Shown here piece after piece: positions 29,307 to 39,780 of a DNA stretch of 64,000 nt (the first letter of the stretch is position 1; each line of letters begins with the position of its first letter). Source of the DNA: Barthelona sp. PCE (lineage: Eukaryota > Metamonada: BaSk clade); NCBI GenBank assembly GCA_040285745.1, contig JAUFOR010000004.1, forward strand, positions 1,240,001-1,304,000, read 5' to 3'. The notes under the pieces are model-generated. The model was not told the DNA's origin. It was given only the letters and a program-made list of their open reading frames with translations, and searched no databases. The translations under genes were made by a program, and so were the position numbers.

Positions 29307-30674
29307 ATGGTGAACAAAACGCCAGAGCCTATTCACCAACCGGTTACAACAACTGCAGAACGCTTTTTCTTTGTTGCTTATGAGGGCTTTTTCAATCTTA
29401 TCAGTAACGTAATATTTGCCACACTCCTACCAATGCAGCTCAAGAGGCACAACGCATTTTCACAGTTCAACACAGCTACTTCAATTGGAAGTTGGATATG
29501 TTTTGGATTAATCAGTTTTTTAGGTTCATTACTAGACTTATCACGAAATTACTTGCTGGGACAGGTGGGATTCGGTGTCACAGCATTCATTCTCGCTGCT
29601 ATTGCTGTAGCATTTGCTAGTAACGGTATTACCGTTGCCTTCACAGGGTTGACCTGTTATGTACTTGCCATAACATGCATGAAAGCCAGTGTGATATCTA
29701 ACAACTCCCTTCTGGGGTATTTTGAGCGGAGTGTTATCAAGAAGTTGAGTCTTTTAAGTACTGGTTTCGGTTTTGCTATCGAAATGGTTATGTATATCTT
29801 TTTATATTATTTTGTAAGTTATGAAAGCGAGAAACATACCATCTTCGGGCTGTATGAGCTGAATTTATGGAATATTATCACTCTGTTTATAGCTCTGGTT
29901 TTATTAGTTATGAGTGCTTTCACGTTTGATCCAAAAGTATTTTTTTCGTTTAAATTTTCAAGAAGAAACTTCTTTTCGAGGACGTTCAGAACATACCTAC
30001 GATTGTTGTTTAAAAAGAAGTTAAGAAATTTGAGAAATTTTATTTTTGCACATTTTTTTTACACTTCTGCTATGCTTTTCTTTTCAAGATACCTCACATT
30101 GCTCCTCATAGACCTCTTTGATTACAAAGCTAAGGAAGTTATGTTTTTACACATATTTTTCGCTTTTGCCCGAATTGTTTCAATTTTATTAGGTCTTTTA
30201 TTGCGTAGAAAGTCGTCAAAGGGGACGCTACTGATCCAGGTACTGTGTATTAGTATATGTTTCTTCGGCATGTTTGGTGTTAAGCAATTCCATACAAAAA
30301 TAGAGTGGGTTAGACCAATAGTATTCACAATGTCCTTCATTGTATCGTTTATTTTCGGTTGGAACATGGCTTTATCGCGTACTGTCCTTATTAGATTGGT
30401 CCCAAAATCACATGCTTGTTATTTCGGTGTCTATGTTTGCGTTGCTATCCTTGGAATGGCTGCTTTGTCTTCCGTGGTATCTTTGATCACGTTCCTCAAG
30501 CTCGAAAAGGTACTCATTCTGTGCGTGCTCGGAGTTTGGAGTTTGTTAGGCGTTTTCTTTATTTTTTTCATTGATGTTGATGAAGTTGACGATGATGATT
30601 CAGAGGAGGATAACGCTATTGAGATCGGACATGATGATTCTTATCTTTTAATCCCTGACGAGCATTTAGAGTAA
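29307..30674 (+). CDS. Polytopic membrane protein, MFS-transporter-like
   Basis: 455 residues with about 11-12 hydrophobic helices from residue ~20 to ~430, in two groups separated by a basic cytosolic loop at ~205-240 (FKFSRRNFFSRTFRTYLRLLFKKKLRN), the pattern of a 6+6 helix major-facilitator-type carrier. The C-terminal tail is short and acidic (DVDEVDDDDSEEDN). No canonical sugar-porter motif is visible, so substrate and location cannot be stated; an Atg22- or UNC93-like distant member is possible. Phe content is very high. The next gene starts 66 bases downstream on the same strand. Confidence 0.8.
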   Translation: MVNKTPEPIHQPVTTTAERFFFVAYEGFFNLISNVIFATLLPMQLKRHNAFSQFNTATSIGSWICFGLISFLGSLLDLSRNYLLGQVGFGVTAFILAAIAVAFASNGITVAFTGLTCYVLAITCMKASVISNNSLLGYFERSVIKKLSLLSTGFGFAIEMVMYIFLYYFVSYESEKHTIFGLYELNLWNIITLFIALVLLVMSAFTFDPKVFFSFKFSRRNFFSRTFRTYLRLLFKKKLRNLRNFIFAHFFYTSAMLFFSRYLTLLLIDLFDYKAKEVMFLHIFFAFARIVSILLGLLLRRKSSKGTLLIQVLCISICFFGMFGVKQFHTKIEWVRPIVFTMSFIVSFIFGWNMALSRTVLIRLVPKSHACYFGVYVCVAILGMAALSSVVSLITFLKLEKVLILCVLGVWSLLGVFFIFFIDVDEVDDDDSEEDNAIEIGHDDSYLLIPDEHLE

Positions 30675-30740
30675 ATATTCGCCTGTTTTTTGTTTTTTCT
30701 CTCTTTCACCAACATTAATTTTTGGTTTCCTACGGGCAAG

Positions 30741-32306
30741 ATGAACGAAATAGACCATGAAAATACAAAGACCACCACCCAAAATAACACAAAGACATGG
30801 TCTGAAGCTAATTTTCCTCCCATCCCTCTAAAAGATGGTGAACGACTCGAAGAATACAAGAGGCGTGTTGTGGCCAACCCTGAAATACAACCCAAGATTG
30901 AAGTACATAACGAGGAAGCACTTGAACACATAATACATGTTCCCTGTGATTTACACATGCCAGAACACGGTATGAGGGCCGGCGTACACATCAAAGAGAT
31001 CCCAATTGCCATCACTAATGAATCCATACGTCGTTATCATGAACTTAAAGAAAATTATGGAAATTGGTCTGAAGAAGATCACGAACTCGTGAGTAGGGTG
31101 GATAAAATGGTCAGTGAAATTGATTTCGCATGCAAAACTGCTAAAAAGGACGTTGTAACAAAATTAGAAAATGGAAGAACAGGTATTACAAATGATTTTA
31201 AGCCAGAATCACCTTTTGAGCATGTCTGTGAAGACAGCACTTCCATGGTTCCCTCTGACAAGATCAATGGATTTCTATTTCTTCATAAATTCAAAAAAGA
31301 TGAAGAAGGTCGAGATATTTTAGTTCCAAACTGTTTTGTATTGCCAGATTTTTATGCTATACAGGAGAAAACTCCATTTATGGTTCCAGGAACACATCCA
31401 GACGACCTTGAAGAACTGTTTGACAAGATAACCGGAGAAACAATCAGTGAACGTGTAGTCAATTATGAGCGTCCTATGTTAAGCCATAAAATGGAAGACC
31501 TTGATGCTGATGAGATCCTTAATCTTGATAGATTGGCTAAAACGGGTCACAACGAGCATATACTTCCACCAGTTTTAACATTCTCAAGACGTCCGAAAAA
31601 AATTAGCCTTCGTAAGGATGATTTGAGGGTCCTGCTAAACACAAAAACAAGCGATACTGTAACACTGGAGTCAGATGATGAGGTAGAGAATGAGAATGAG
31701 AACGAAAATAGTGATGAAGATGAGAATTATGAGGAAATCCCAGATTTTAAAATTACAAAAAAAAAGAAAGAAGTTATAATTCAGGCATCATGGCTATTTG
31801 TGAACAGAGATTATAGCCCTACTCCTTCAGTGTTTCTTGAAGAGTTGTGCAAAAACATAAAGATGGATGTAGATAGCGCTCAGCGGTGTATTGATACAAG
31901 GCAAGAATCTGTACCACATGAAATAGAAGGAATCTCAAATTTTTCGAGTTATTGTGGGATAATTAATGAAAAAAAATCCTGGGAATTCGGATATCGTGTT
32001 GATAAAGGAACTTTTAAGAATGTTTTTTTCAGATGGGGAACGAATCCATACAGCGATTCGAAATTTTTGATATACCAACAGATACATATGGTAAAGGCAA
32101 GTCTTGATGCTTCTCTTTTCCCTGATCATCCTTTAGCTCTATGTTTCAGTTTTTTCGATGAAGAGCACCCCAATTTTGATTCATTGATAAATGTCATTGT
32201 TGAAGAACCATCGATCAGTGAGGGTTACCTTGTGCCAAAGGATTTCAGGAAGGTAAGAAAATATATTAAGGAAAACTGCTTGGAACCCTTCCTTTTAAAA
32301 GATTAG
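30741..32306 (+). CDS. Possible TFIIIC subunit (GTF3C5/Tfc1-like)
   Basis: 521 residues from the ATG at 30741, the first ATG in the frame; upstream lies a TTTTTTCTCTCTTTC tract. The N-terminal half has a barrel-like segment with HVPCDLHMPEHGMRAGVHI. Residues ~315-335 are acidic (ENENENENSDEDENYEE). The C-terminal ~180 residues include ASWLFVNRDYSPTP, FLEELCKNI and then FGYRVDKGTFKNVFFRWG plus TNPYSDSKFLIYQ. This recalls the tau95/GTF3C5 pattern (F-x-x-GP-r-x-x-xi-x-x-GxDPr-x-x-e-x-x-YQ), which would make it part of the RNA polymerase III factor that binds the tRNA A box. The match is by eye and weak. No other family came to mind. It converges on the helicase gene, 24 bases between stops. Confidence 0.45.
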   Translation: MNEIDHENTKTTTQNNTKTWSEANFPPIPLKDGERLEEYKRRVVANPEIQPKIEVHNEEALEHIIHVPCDLHMPEHGMRAGVHIKEIPIAITNESIRRYHELKENYGNWSEEDHELVSRVDKMVSEIDFACKTAKKDVVTKLENGRTGITNDFKPESPFEHVCEDSTSMVPSDKINGFLFLHKFKKDEEGRDILVPNCFVLPDFYAIQEKTPFMVPGTHPDDLEELFDKITGETISERVVNYERPMLSHKMEDLDADEILNLDRLAKTGHNEHILPPVLTFSRRPKKISLRKDDLRVLLNTKTSDTVTLESDDEVENENENENSDEDENYEEIPDFKITKKKKEVIIQASWLFVNRDYSPTPSVFLEELCKNIKMDVDSAQRCIDTRQESVPHEIEGISNFSSYCGIINEKKSWEFGYRVDKGTFKNVFFRWGTNPYSDSKFLIYQQIHMVKASLDASLFPDHPLALCFSFFDEEHPNFDSLINVIVEEPSISEGYLVPKDFRKVRKYIKENCLEPFLLKD

Positions 32307-32330
32307 CACTCACAGTAAAAAAGATGATTT

Positions 32331-33884
32331 TTATTTTCTTCTTCTTCCCTTAGTTCTCCTCAGGGGATCGTTCCTGTTACCCTTTCTCTTTTTCTGATGA
32401 TTCTTCTTACGTTTTCTCAATTGTTTCTTTTGTTCAAGACTTTGTCGAACCGCCCTCAACACAGAACTCGATGCCATGGCCAACTCATTATTGACGTCCT
32501 TCCTCAACAGATACTCCGGGAGATCCTTCATTGCCTTTTCTCTTTGGATCAATCGGTGATTCACATTCAGTCTCAACTCTTTCTTCATAACACTATCCTC
32601 ATTATCTTGAATACCGTAAGAGATGGAACGAATAAGCTCACTGTTCTTCATCTCCTGAGAGATGAGTCTCCTGTTGTAATCATCAACAGCCTTCTTTGTG
32701 CAACGACGAAGAACATCATACACAGAATAATCAATTCCTCCAATCTTTTCGTAATCAAAATCGTTGATCTCGAAATCATCATACGTCCGCTCGTTCTCGG
32801 GTAACATAAAGGATATGTTCATACCCAATGTACCGGCACGGCCTGCACGACCAACACGATGAGAAAAAGTGCTTAACTTCTTGGGCAGTTCAAAATTCAA
32901 AACAACACTTGCGTTTTGGAAGTCAATACCACGCTCGAATACCTTGTCTGTTAATAGTAAAACAGAAATACCACCTTGATTAAAATTTCGAATGATTTCC
33001 ATACGATTTTCAAAGGGAACGTTATCATTAACTAGAGCATGAGTCACAAACATCTTATGCAAGAAAAGAGACGTTCTCAGTGCAGTCTTGTTCTTATTAA
33101 AGAAAATAAGAACTTTTCCTTTAATAAGTTGAAATTTCAACATTGAATATAATAACCAATACTTTTTTCTCTCTTCTTCGACTTTGAAGAAAAAAGTCTC
33201 AAGATCTGCCTTCTCCTTCGCATTCTTTAACTGGATATACTTATGGTTATTAAGATATAGCTCATTAAGATAAGAAATTCCCTCATTAAGTGTTGCTGAA
33301 GAAAAAACTTTCTGCGATGTTGTGCTGATACAGGACAGAATCTTGCTCAGTACGGATGATTCGTCCTGGAGATCACTCATTTCAACTAACAGGTCGGCTT
33401 CATCCAAAGTTAAAAACTGGATTGCCATAGGATCAATGAGATTCATATCTAGGCATCGCAGGAATGGTGTCATTGTCGTAAAGAGCACGGAAAACGTGCC
33501 ACAGACAAGTGTGTCACGCTCCTCTTCAGAAAGTTCACTTGTAATTGCACAAGTGCGTAACTTTGGTAACTCTTTGCCAAATTCGTTCGTTACTGACCAC
33601 AGCTGCTCGACGAGCTCGTTCGTAGGCAGTAGAAACACAGCCGAACAAACGTCAAAACTATCGCTATCAATAATTCTCTGTAACACTGGAAGGATGAATG
33701 AAAGCGACTTGCCTGAACCGGTAGCCGCCTCTATGAAGACGTCTGAGCCTTCCAGGATGTGTGGAATAGTGTGATATTGTACTTTGGTTGGGTTTTCGAA
33801 ACCCTTTTTCTTCAATACTCGCAGTAATCGTTCATCTAACTCAAACTCTTCAAATGTAGCGTCCTTTTCGAGTAACCCACTCAT
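32331..33884 (-). CDS. DBP9: DEAD-box RNA helicase, DDX56/Dbp9-like
   Basis: 517 residues from the ATG at 33884 (the frame extends upstream only to a TTG). Helicase motifs in order: Q-motif region FENPTKVQYHTIPHIL, motif I ATGSGKS, Ia PTNEL, II DEAD, III SAT, then ERGIDFQ (motif V) and HRVGRAGRAG (VI). The C-terminal region has GIDYSVYDVLRRCTKKAVDD and later DLPEYLLRK, corresponding to the Dbp9/DDX56 extension (YRCRDAMRSVT...VPDYLVP), and ends in a Lys/Arg-rich tail, as expected of a nucleolar enzyme. DDX56/Dbp9 acts in 60S ribosomal subunit assembly, consistent with but unlinked to the Noc1 gene at 5.2 kb. Divergent from the gene at 33963 with 78 bases between the two ATGs. Confidence 0.85.
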   Translation of the reverse strand: MSGLLEKDATFEEFELDERLLRVLKKKGFENPTKVQYHTIPHILEGSDVFIEAATGSGKSLSFILPVLQRIIDSDSFDVCSAVFLLPTNELVEQLWSVTNEFGKELPKLRTCAITSELSEEERDTLVCGTFSVLFTTMTPFLRCLDMNLIDPMAIQFLTLDEADLLVEMSDLQDESSVLSKILSCISTTSQKVFSSATLNEGISYLNELYLNNHKYIQLKNAKEKADLETFFFKVEEERKKYWLLYSMLKFQLIKGKVLIFFNKNKTALRTSLFLHKMFVTHALVNDNVPFENRMEIIRNFNQGGISVLLLTDKVFERGIDFQNASVVLNFELPKKLSTFSHRVGRAGRAGTLGMNISFMLPENERTYDDFEINDFDYEKIGGIDYSVYDVLRRCTKKAVDDYNRRLISQEMKNSELIRSISYGIQDNEDSVMKKELRLNVNHRLIQREKAMKDLPEYLLRKDVNNELAMASSSVLRAVRQSLEQKKQLRKRKKNHQKKRKGNRNDPLRRTKGRRRK

Positions 33885-33933
33885 TGCAAAATGTGATAAA
33901 AGAGAGATATCGTAGAACAAGTGGTTTCTTTAA

Positions 33934-33947
33934 TCTCCCCTTTCTTC
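33934..33947 (+). promoter_or_regulatory. Pyrimidine tract in a 78-base divergent promoter
   Basis: TCTCCCCTTTCTTC lies 15-29 bases before the ATG at 33963; the opposite strand has TCTCTCTTTTATC before the helicase ATG. Two promoters must fit in this very short spacer. Confidence 0.38.
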
Positions 33948-33962
33948 AGCTGCTCTATTTCG

Positions 33963-36900
33963 ATGGACGACCAGCTAGACTCATACCTCGAGTCTGTTCC
34001 TGATTTTTCTAACGTGGAGCCTACACTTGAAGAGTTTGCTAATCAGCTAACTCTCATCCACAAGTATTTATCACCTCCTAATATGTATAGAATCCCTCTT
34101 TACAACATGAAACCCACGATTCGCAAGATTGCGGAGAGCTTATTTCACTTATTGGATAACGAAAGTCTTAATCCTTTAATACTCGATTTAAGACAACAGA
34201 ATTCTGAGAAATTCAGCGTTCTCCTGGACATATTGGCCATTTGCATTGAACACTGCCCTGAATTGAGCACTGACGTCATTGGTCCTGAAAGTCCAATTTC
34301 TGCGTTTCTTTTCAGTGTTTCTAATGAGCCCACACCACAGATATTCATCTCATTCCTCCACCTGCTGGAGGCATGTTGTTCGTCTTTGCAAATTGACACA
34401 TTCACAGAAATATGCAACTACATGACCGAGCAGCCATTTAGTAACATTTATATTACACTATCCCATTTCACAAACAGCTTCGAGCAGCTCAGCAGGCTGC
34501 TCCTCAACATTGATAAGAGCATATCGAAACAGGATACACCATGTTTGATTGCAATCACGAAATTTTTCATACAATTCTTTAGGTGTGTGCTTACATTCGG
34601 TATTACAAAGCACGTGAATATCATACCTGCGCTGCTGAACAGCGTCATCAGTCTCTTAAACAGCACTGTTGGATTTGATGTGAAAATTCATCTATTAGAT
34701 TTACTCATTGAACTGTTGAATTTTAAAATTGCTCATGACTTTTTTATTAGTAATCTTCCTCTTAACCTGCTCAACCCTCGCTATTATGTGGGGAAACAGA
34801 GCGATGGTGGAATAATATGGTACTTTAAGAACTTTAAAGTGATTGATTTTCAATTAACACAAATTGATGATGAAAAAGATTACATTCGAAAGGAAGATTT
34901 AATCATCCATTATCTCAACAGAGTGTTTTATTTCTATGGATGTTTATTTACAACTTTTAACACTGACCAATTGATTAGTCAGTTATATTTGATTGATTCC
35001 GCAATTCAGATCATGAAGACTATCAAGGAACAGCACTATTCACAAGATTCAATTAATGTGGTTTATTTTGGTATTACTTTCTTCTTCAATTCTTTTATGT
35101 TAAAAGCAAAGGAAACTATAAGTGATTCAAAATCAATGAAATCAGATCCTATACGCCGCATTGCCGCTAAATTGGCGTTCCTTGTTAAGCAAATTCTCTT
35201 TGATGGACCTTTCCAAACTGAGTTATTGCTTCACATACAGTATCTTTTCAAAACCCTCACTAAACAGTTCCAAAAATTCACTACAGTTAACAAAGATAAT
35301 GTTGGGCTGTTGAAGAAGGTTGTACATGGTGAAATTTACCTAAATTTATTTCAAGTATTACGATTGTTCGAGATTGCAATGCTCATTAAGTTTAACTTTG
35401 AGAGTATCAGCAATACACTTATTAAGTGCTTCCTCATGAACGATGATAACATGAATTTGTTGCTTTATCTTTGCAGCTTCACTTCAGTCCCTTTTAATCT
35501 CAGCTACAAGAGCATAAATGGATTCGACCTTCACAGGTTCCAAAAGCATATGCTCAACTACGAAGAACTCGTTGACGTGTCTCTGGTTGCGAATAGATTG
35601 CTTTACACAATGCTGATGATCAATACCAGCCATGACAGTGCTTATATGTTGATTAAGTCTCTGAACTTGACGGCTATCCTCCCCAGGTTATACGAGAAGC
35701 TAGCCAACGAGATGTACAGCGAGCACAGTGTGCCTGTTCTTTTCCAAATGTACGAGCATCTTGGCAAAGGATTTTCAAAGTTACATTTTAATTTTTTAGA
35801 CAGCGAAGACGTTAACAGCGTGAATATAACAAAGGAAACAGGACTCAACCACGGTCTTCGCAATACCCCTGTTCGTATCAGAGGTGTCTTCCACCATATT
35901 CAGCATCCCACTGTTGGTTACAACGCCTGTCATGTGCTACTGACCCTCATCAACGAGCTCTTCTGCGAGAAGCTGCCGCTACGCGCCCGCTCCAAGATTG
36001 CATTGCTTATTCTGGGCTTTGACATGAGCAACGATAACAACGTATCAATGGGGTTCGAAACTATCTGTTCCTCTCTCACAGGGCTTTACTATGATGGTAT
36101 CTTCCGCCAGAGCCATACCGTTCCACTAAGGTTTATCTTTGAACTATTTGAGATTGCAGAAGAGGATGCTGAACTGTTTTTAATGCACTCACTATGTCTG
36201 CAATTGGTGAGCAAGGTGTTTATGTGCAGGCAGCTGTTCAACCACGTTATCCCATACGTCCACAGATACCTGCCCAATGTCTTCAACAACTTGTTGACGA
36301 CTGCTTTGATCTCGCTTCCATCGCTTGATGTGCTTAACAATACGCGTATTTTCCTTACGTTTGACGATCCTCTATTCAGGGTGTTGTCTATTTCCAACAT
36401 TTTAAATGTCCTAAGCCAATACTGTTACCATAACATGTTGTCTGAGGACCGACGTATCTCAGCATTGTCAATTGGTCTTGCCCTGCTTGAGAGTCAGGGG
36501 CTGCCCATCCTGCTGGATATGTGCCTTTTTAACTGCGACAAGCCCGATGATCTTTTGGAGTTTAAGACTATTGATGAGAACCAGCGGTATCTTGCAGCGC
36601 AATGGTACGGTAATGCCCCAACCACACAGTACACGGCGAAGCTGGACGCATATCATACCAGCGTAACGCATTTGACTACCATCCACAATTACTTAACCTG
36701 CGTTGACTTTTTAACAGAATTCTCAAAGAATATTAGGAGCTTCATTCACGTGATCACGTCTTTTATCCTCGCTGATAGCGACCAGATCGACGATAGCACC
36801 CGTGTCAGCCATCTTTTCGAGATCGCATCATGTGTTTTGTCCAGACTAACGCTCAATGTCGACGCAAGCTCAATCGATACAAAAATCGCTGCTGAGCTGT

Positions 36901-38342
36901 GCGCCGTCGTGTCAGACATTGTGTGCATGCTTTCTGAAGAGAACCATGTTGAATACAGAACTAACTTCAACCTCTTGCTCAGTCTATCCTGCGAAACCCT
37001 TGATGTTTTCGAGGATGAATCCATCCGCAGTGTTTTTTATTCTATCTTTGTCACTTTAATGGGTTGTGTGACTGATAAACCAAAGTTTTCTTCTGATTTT
37101 ATCCTGCCAATACTACATGATTGCTCTTCGTCAACTTCAGACAATATGCTGATTGTAGAGGCGTTCTCTGCGCTTAAATGCGTGGTACCTGAAGCTGAGA
37201 AGAGTTTGTTCGTCGACATAATGGAGACCATTGAGATTTTCGACTTCCAAAACATTTCAAACCAATTGTCGAGTGCGCCAAGCAACACAACAGTGTTCAA
37301 TGAGCTGCTCATGGTTGCTAACGCCAGAATCGAGTTTATTTTAGAGCTTGCAATTATCGGTCTTACTCCTGACATTATTTCAACACAATTCGTCGTATCG
37401 CTGCCACAGTTGTTGCGCCACATTGACTTCACCATATGGCACTCACACGGTGATGTTATGCATCTGCCGTTGGAGGTTGCACTGGTTTCTTTCAAGACGT
37501 TGTTAGTGTTGCACTCTTCCACCGAGTATGTTGCGCTCATGAATTCTTTCATCCTGAACGCCTGTGATGCGCTTAGCAGCTTGATAACCAGCGCCTTCAG
37601 CTTGGTTAACACGTCAGTAGCCAACCAGCTCAGCTTTTCGTTATTGGAATTGGTGTGTGTGCTCACCAGCGTGTTATGCCGCGTCGTATCGCCGGACAGT
37701 GACCTACAGACATCGCACGCAAAACTCATTAAGCAGAACATCTTGCTTTTCCACGTCCTCTTCGATCGTACCTCACAAGTATCCTTGTTACTCAAGAAGG
37801 AAGAACTTGTTGATGAAGATCTGCTCTCCCTCGAGATTAGACTGTTCTCAGGTTTAACAAGCTTAATTGTTCGTCTTATTATGAATCCTGGCATACAGGC
37901 ATTGAAGGGTGAGGTAGACAGTCTATTATTCCATCCAATTGCGAACAAACAGAAGTCATTTACTAAACACAGTATTGCATTGAAGAGCATCATTGACTTT
38001 GCAAATTCCCTATTGCAATTTTTCTCAACTGATATACCTGCCGCATCCCATCCTGGAGAGATGCATTTGCTTGCAACGAGCACAGAAATGTTGTTATCAA
38101 CGGTATTTATTATTATTGAGCATGTGTTAAGAGATCCAACACTGTTGCAGTCTTACACATTAGCCAATCCCGTTTCTTCAGGTGATGTCTTTAGCGTATT
38201 TAAGCATCAGATCGAGCACAATTATAAGCATTTGTTTATGTGTTTGAAGAATGCTTCAGAGAAAAATCAAAACAAGGCATATCTACTTAGAATTGCAGAA
38301 AACATTACTTCAGAGTATAAGATGTTATCTTTTAAACAGTAA
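33963..38342 (+). CDS. Large all-helical protein of 1,459 residues, function unknown
   Basis: Start chosen at the first ATG (33963, MDDQLDSYLESV); the frame extends upstream only to a GTG. The whole protein is predicted-looking alpha-helical with regular 30-50 residue hydrophobic spacing (for example LLDILAICIEHCPEL, FISFLHLLEACC, LLNSVISLLNSTVG), i.e. an alpha-solenoid. There is no signal peptide, membrane helix or low-complexity tail. Size and character would suit a scaffold nucleoporin such as Nup188/Nup205, or a ribosome-biogenesis or Mediator-type scaffold; none can be chosen from sequence alone. It ends 8 bases from the stop of a small converging gene. Confidence 0.85.
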   Translation: MDDQLDSYLESVPDFSNVEPTLEEFANQLTLIHKYLSPPNMYRIPLYNMKPTIRKIAESLFHLLDNESLNPLILDLRQQNSEKFSVLLDILAICIEHCPELSTDVIGPESPISAFLFSVSNEPTPQIFISFLHLLEACCSSLQIDTFTEICNYMTEQPFSNIYITLSHFTNSFEQLSRLLLNIDKSISKQDTPCLIAITKFFIQFFRCVLTFGITKHVNIIPALLNSVISLLNSTVGFDVKIHLLDLLIELLNFKIAHDFFISNLPLNLLNPRYYVGKQSDGGIIWYFKNFKVIDFQLTQIDDEKDYIRKEDLIIHYLNRVFYFYGCLFTTFNTDQLISQLYLIDSAIQIMKTIKEQHYSQDSINVVYFGITFFFNSFMLKAKETISDSKSMKSDPIRRIAAKLAFLVKQILFDGPFQTELLLHIQYLFKTLTKQFQKFTTVNKDNVGLLKKVVHGEIYLNLFQVLRLFEIAMLIKFNFESISNTLIKCFLMNDDNMNLLLYLCSFTSVPFNLSYKSINGFDLHRFQKHMLNYEELVDVSLVANRLLYTMLMINTSHDSAYMLIKSLNLTAILPRLYEKLANEMYSEHSVPVLFQMYEHLGKGFSKLHFNFLDSEDVNSVNITKETGLNHGLRNTPVRIRGVFHHIQHPTVGYNACHVLLTLINELFCEKLPLRARSKIALLILGFDMSNDNNVSMGFETICSSLTGLYYDGIFRQSHTVPLRFIFELFEIAEEDAELFLMHSLCLQLVSKVFMCRQLFNHVIPYVHRYLPNVFNNLLTTALISLPSLDVLNNTRIFLTFDDPLFRVLSISNILNVLSQYCYHNMLSEDRRISALSIGLALLESQGLPILLDMCLFNCDKPDDLLEFKTIDENQRYLAAQWYGNAPTTQYTAKLDAYHTSVTHLTTIHNYLTCVDFLTEFSKNIRSFIHVITSFILADSDQIDDSTRVSHLFEIASCVLSRLTLNVDASSIDTKIAAELCAVVSDIVCMLSEENHVEYRTNFNLLLSLSCETLDVFEDESIRSVFYSIFVTLMGCVTDKPKFSSDFILPILHDCSSSTSDNMLIVEAFSALKCVVPEAEKSLFVDIMETIEIFDFQNISNQLSSAPSNTTVFNELLMVANARIEFILELAIIGLTPDIISTQFVVSLPQLLRHIDFTIWHSHGDVMHLPLEVALVSFKTLLVLHSSTEYVALMNSFILNACDALSSLITSAFSLVNTSVANQLSFSLLELVCVLTSVLCRVVSPDSDLQTSHAKLIKQNILLFHVLFDRTSQVSLLLKKEELVDEDLLSLEIRLFSGLTSLIVRLIMNPGIQALKGEVDSLLFHPIANKQKSFTKHSIALKSIIDFANSLLQFFSTDIPAASHPGEMHLLATSTEMLLSTVFIIIEHVLRDPTLLQSYTLANPVSSGDVFSVFKHQIEHNYKHLFMCLKNASEKNQNKAYLLRIAENITSEYKMLSFKQ

Positions 38343-38350
38343 ATCAGTAA

Positions 38351-38758
38351 TTAATTGTTCTCCAAACGTTGCTTAGCATTGTTACGTGCATTTTTGTAAT
38401 AATTTGGATATTCTTTCACTAACAATGGTTCACGAACGTGATGCTTAATAACACTACCGTGTTCCGGTACAACTGCAAAGAATTGCTCTAAGACAAAGTC
38501 AGCAAGAAGATTCATGCTTTGCATGTTAATCTTAACGTCAATTTGTTGTGCAATAAACATGCATGCATTCAATACATCATCCACTGTCTGATTCAACACG
38601 TCGTTCATGTAGCCCATGAGCTCTTCTGAGCCTTGCAAACGATTTTGGAGCACAGACTTAAAATTCATCATTTGCTGTTGCATATTCGGTACTTGCGGCT
38701 GATGTTGAGGGTGCTGGGGTTGTTGTGGCTGCTGCTGTACGTATTGATAACCTTGCAT
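38351..38758 (-). CDS. Small unknown protein with Gln/Pro-rich N-terminus
   Basis: 135 residues from the ATG at 38758. Residues ~5-30 are Gln/Pro/His-rich (QQQPQQPQHPQHQPQ), followed by a helical domain of ~100 residues (FKSVLQNRLQGSEELMGYMN ... LLADFVLEQFFAV). Such a layout is common in transcription-related or RNA-binding subunits. I do not recognise a family. A CATCCCTTTTC tract lies just upstream on the coding strand. It lies 68 bases upstream of the stop of the band-7 gene on the same strand. Confidence 0.75.
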   Translation of the reverse strand: MQGYQYVQQQPQQPQHPQHQPQVPNMQQQMMNFKSVLQNRLQGSEELMGYMNDVLNQTVDDVLNACMFIAQQIDVKINMQSMNLLADFVLEQFFAVVPEHGSVIKHHVREPLLVKEYPNYYKNARNNAKQRLENN

Positions 38759-38826
38759 TAGCAAAAAGAGAAATGAAAAGGGATGAAATCAAAACATGAT
38801 CAAATCAAGATGTCTTATTTACATAA

Positions 38827-39780
38827 TTATGCGGATGCTCGTCTTGACTTCATGCCAATGACGATCTTGCCAGTTGTGTGATCCTGACGGATATCATTGC
38901 GAAGATATGACATTGTTTCAGTCTTGTTCAAGCCGTAATCCAGAACAGCTTCGACTGTGGCATTCACTCTAGCTGACATATCTCTCAAAAGTACTGTTGC
39001 AGTAGCATTGGCTGTGGTTAACATGGCTTCAGCCTCTGCACGCGCAAAGGTCATTGTTACATTAGCTGTAGCTGTAGCATTCAACTCCAATGTCCTTGCC
39101 TCAACAACTGCAACCTGACGGAAATACTCGGCTTGCTGAATCTTCTCACGTTCAATATTGGTTAATATCAATGCTTCTCTGATATCATTATGATAACTGT
39201 AATCCAAGAATTCAAAGTCAAAAAGACTGGCATCATATGCGCTAAATTGTTGTTTTAAGAAGATCTCGATTTCACGATGTGTGGAAGTAAAGTTTGAAAA
39301 TAAATTATCAAGAGTATAGTTTTGAACAGCATCACGGACAGCATCGGCAGCAATGAACTTGAAAAAGTTATGGTAATCAAGATAATGATCGTTATAGAGT
39401 TTCTTTAAGTTTGCTTTTGGTAATGAATAAAACATCTTCATCTTAACAAGCAAACGCACCTTATCCGATGTACGGCACTCCATGCCTGATGTGTATGAGA
39501 GCTCCAGAGGGTAAGCAGGCCATTGAATGATCTCACTGAAAACACCAACGTAGTGACGTCCGACCGGTTTAACCTCGGACGTGTCAAGCGTACCATAAAT
39601 ATCGCTGTACACAAAACCTTGATGACCAAGACCGACGGTCTCAATACCAATTAAAATCCAGAGAGTAGCAACAACTAAAACAAGTGATACAAGGAATATG
39701 ATGAGATTTTTCAACGATTTCCTGGCCCAGACAATAATAGCGACAATGCACTCAACGAGTTCCTCACCACCACCGCTCAT
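38827..39780 (-). CDS. SPFH/band-7 family membrane protein
   Basis: 317 residues. One hydrophobic helix near residues 25-47 (NLIIFLVSLVLVVATLWILI) anchors the N-terminus. Residues ~50-200 have the SPFH core (GHQGFVYSDIYGTLD, RHYVGVFSEIIQWPA, KVRLLVKMKMFYSL, then a helical SPFH subdomain with AADAVRDAVQNYTLDNLF). Residues ~205-285 form a Glu/Ala-rich helix (ILTNIEREKIQQAEYFRQVA ... ARAEAEAMLTTANATATVLL), the oligomerising coiled coil of prohibitin/stomatin relatives. Membership in the superfamily is clear; prohibitin, stomatin or erlin identity is not. Such proteins assemble rings on organelle or plasma membranes. Confidence 0.8.
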   Translation of the reverse strand: MSGGGEELVECIVAIIVWARKSLKNLIIFLVSLVLVVATLWILIGIETVGLGHQGFVYSDIYGTLDTSEVKPVGRHYVGVFSEIIQWPAYPLELSYTSGMECRTSDKVRLLVKMKMFYSLPKANLKKLYNDHYLDYHNFFKFIAADAVRDAVQNYTLDNLFSNFTSTHREIEIFLKQQFSAYDASLFDFEFLDYSYHNDIREALILTNIEREKIQQAEYFRQVAVVEARTLELNATATANVTMTFARAEAEAMLTTANATATVLLRDMSARVNATVEAVLDYGLNKTETMSYLRNDIRQDHTTGKIVIGMKSRRASA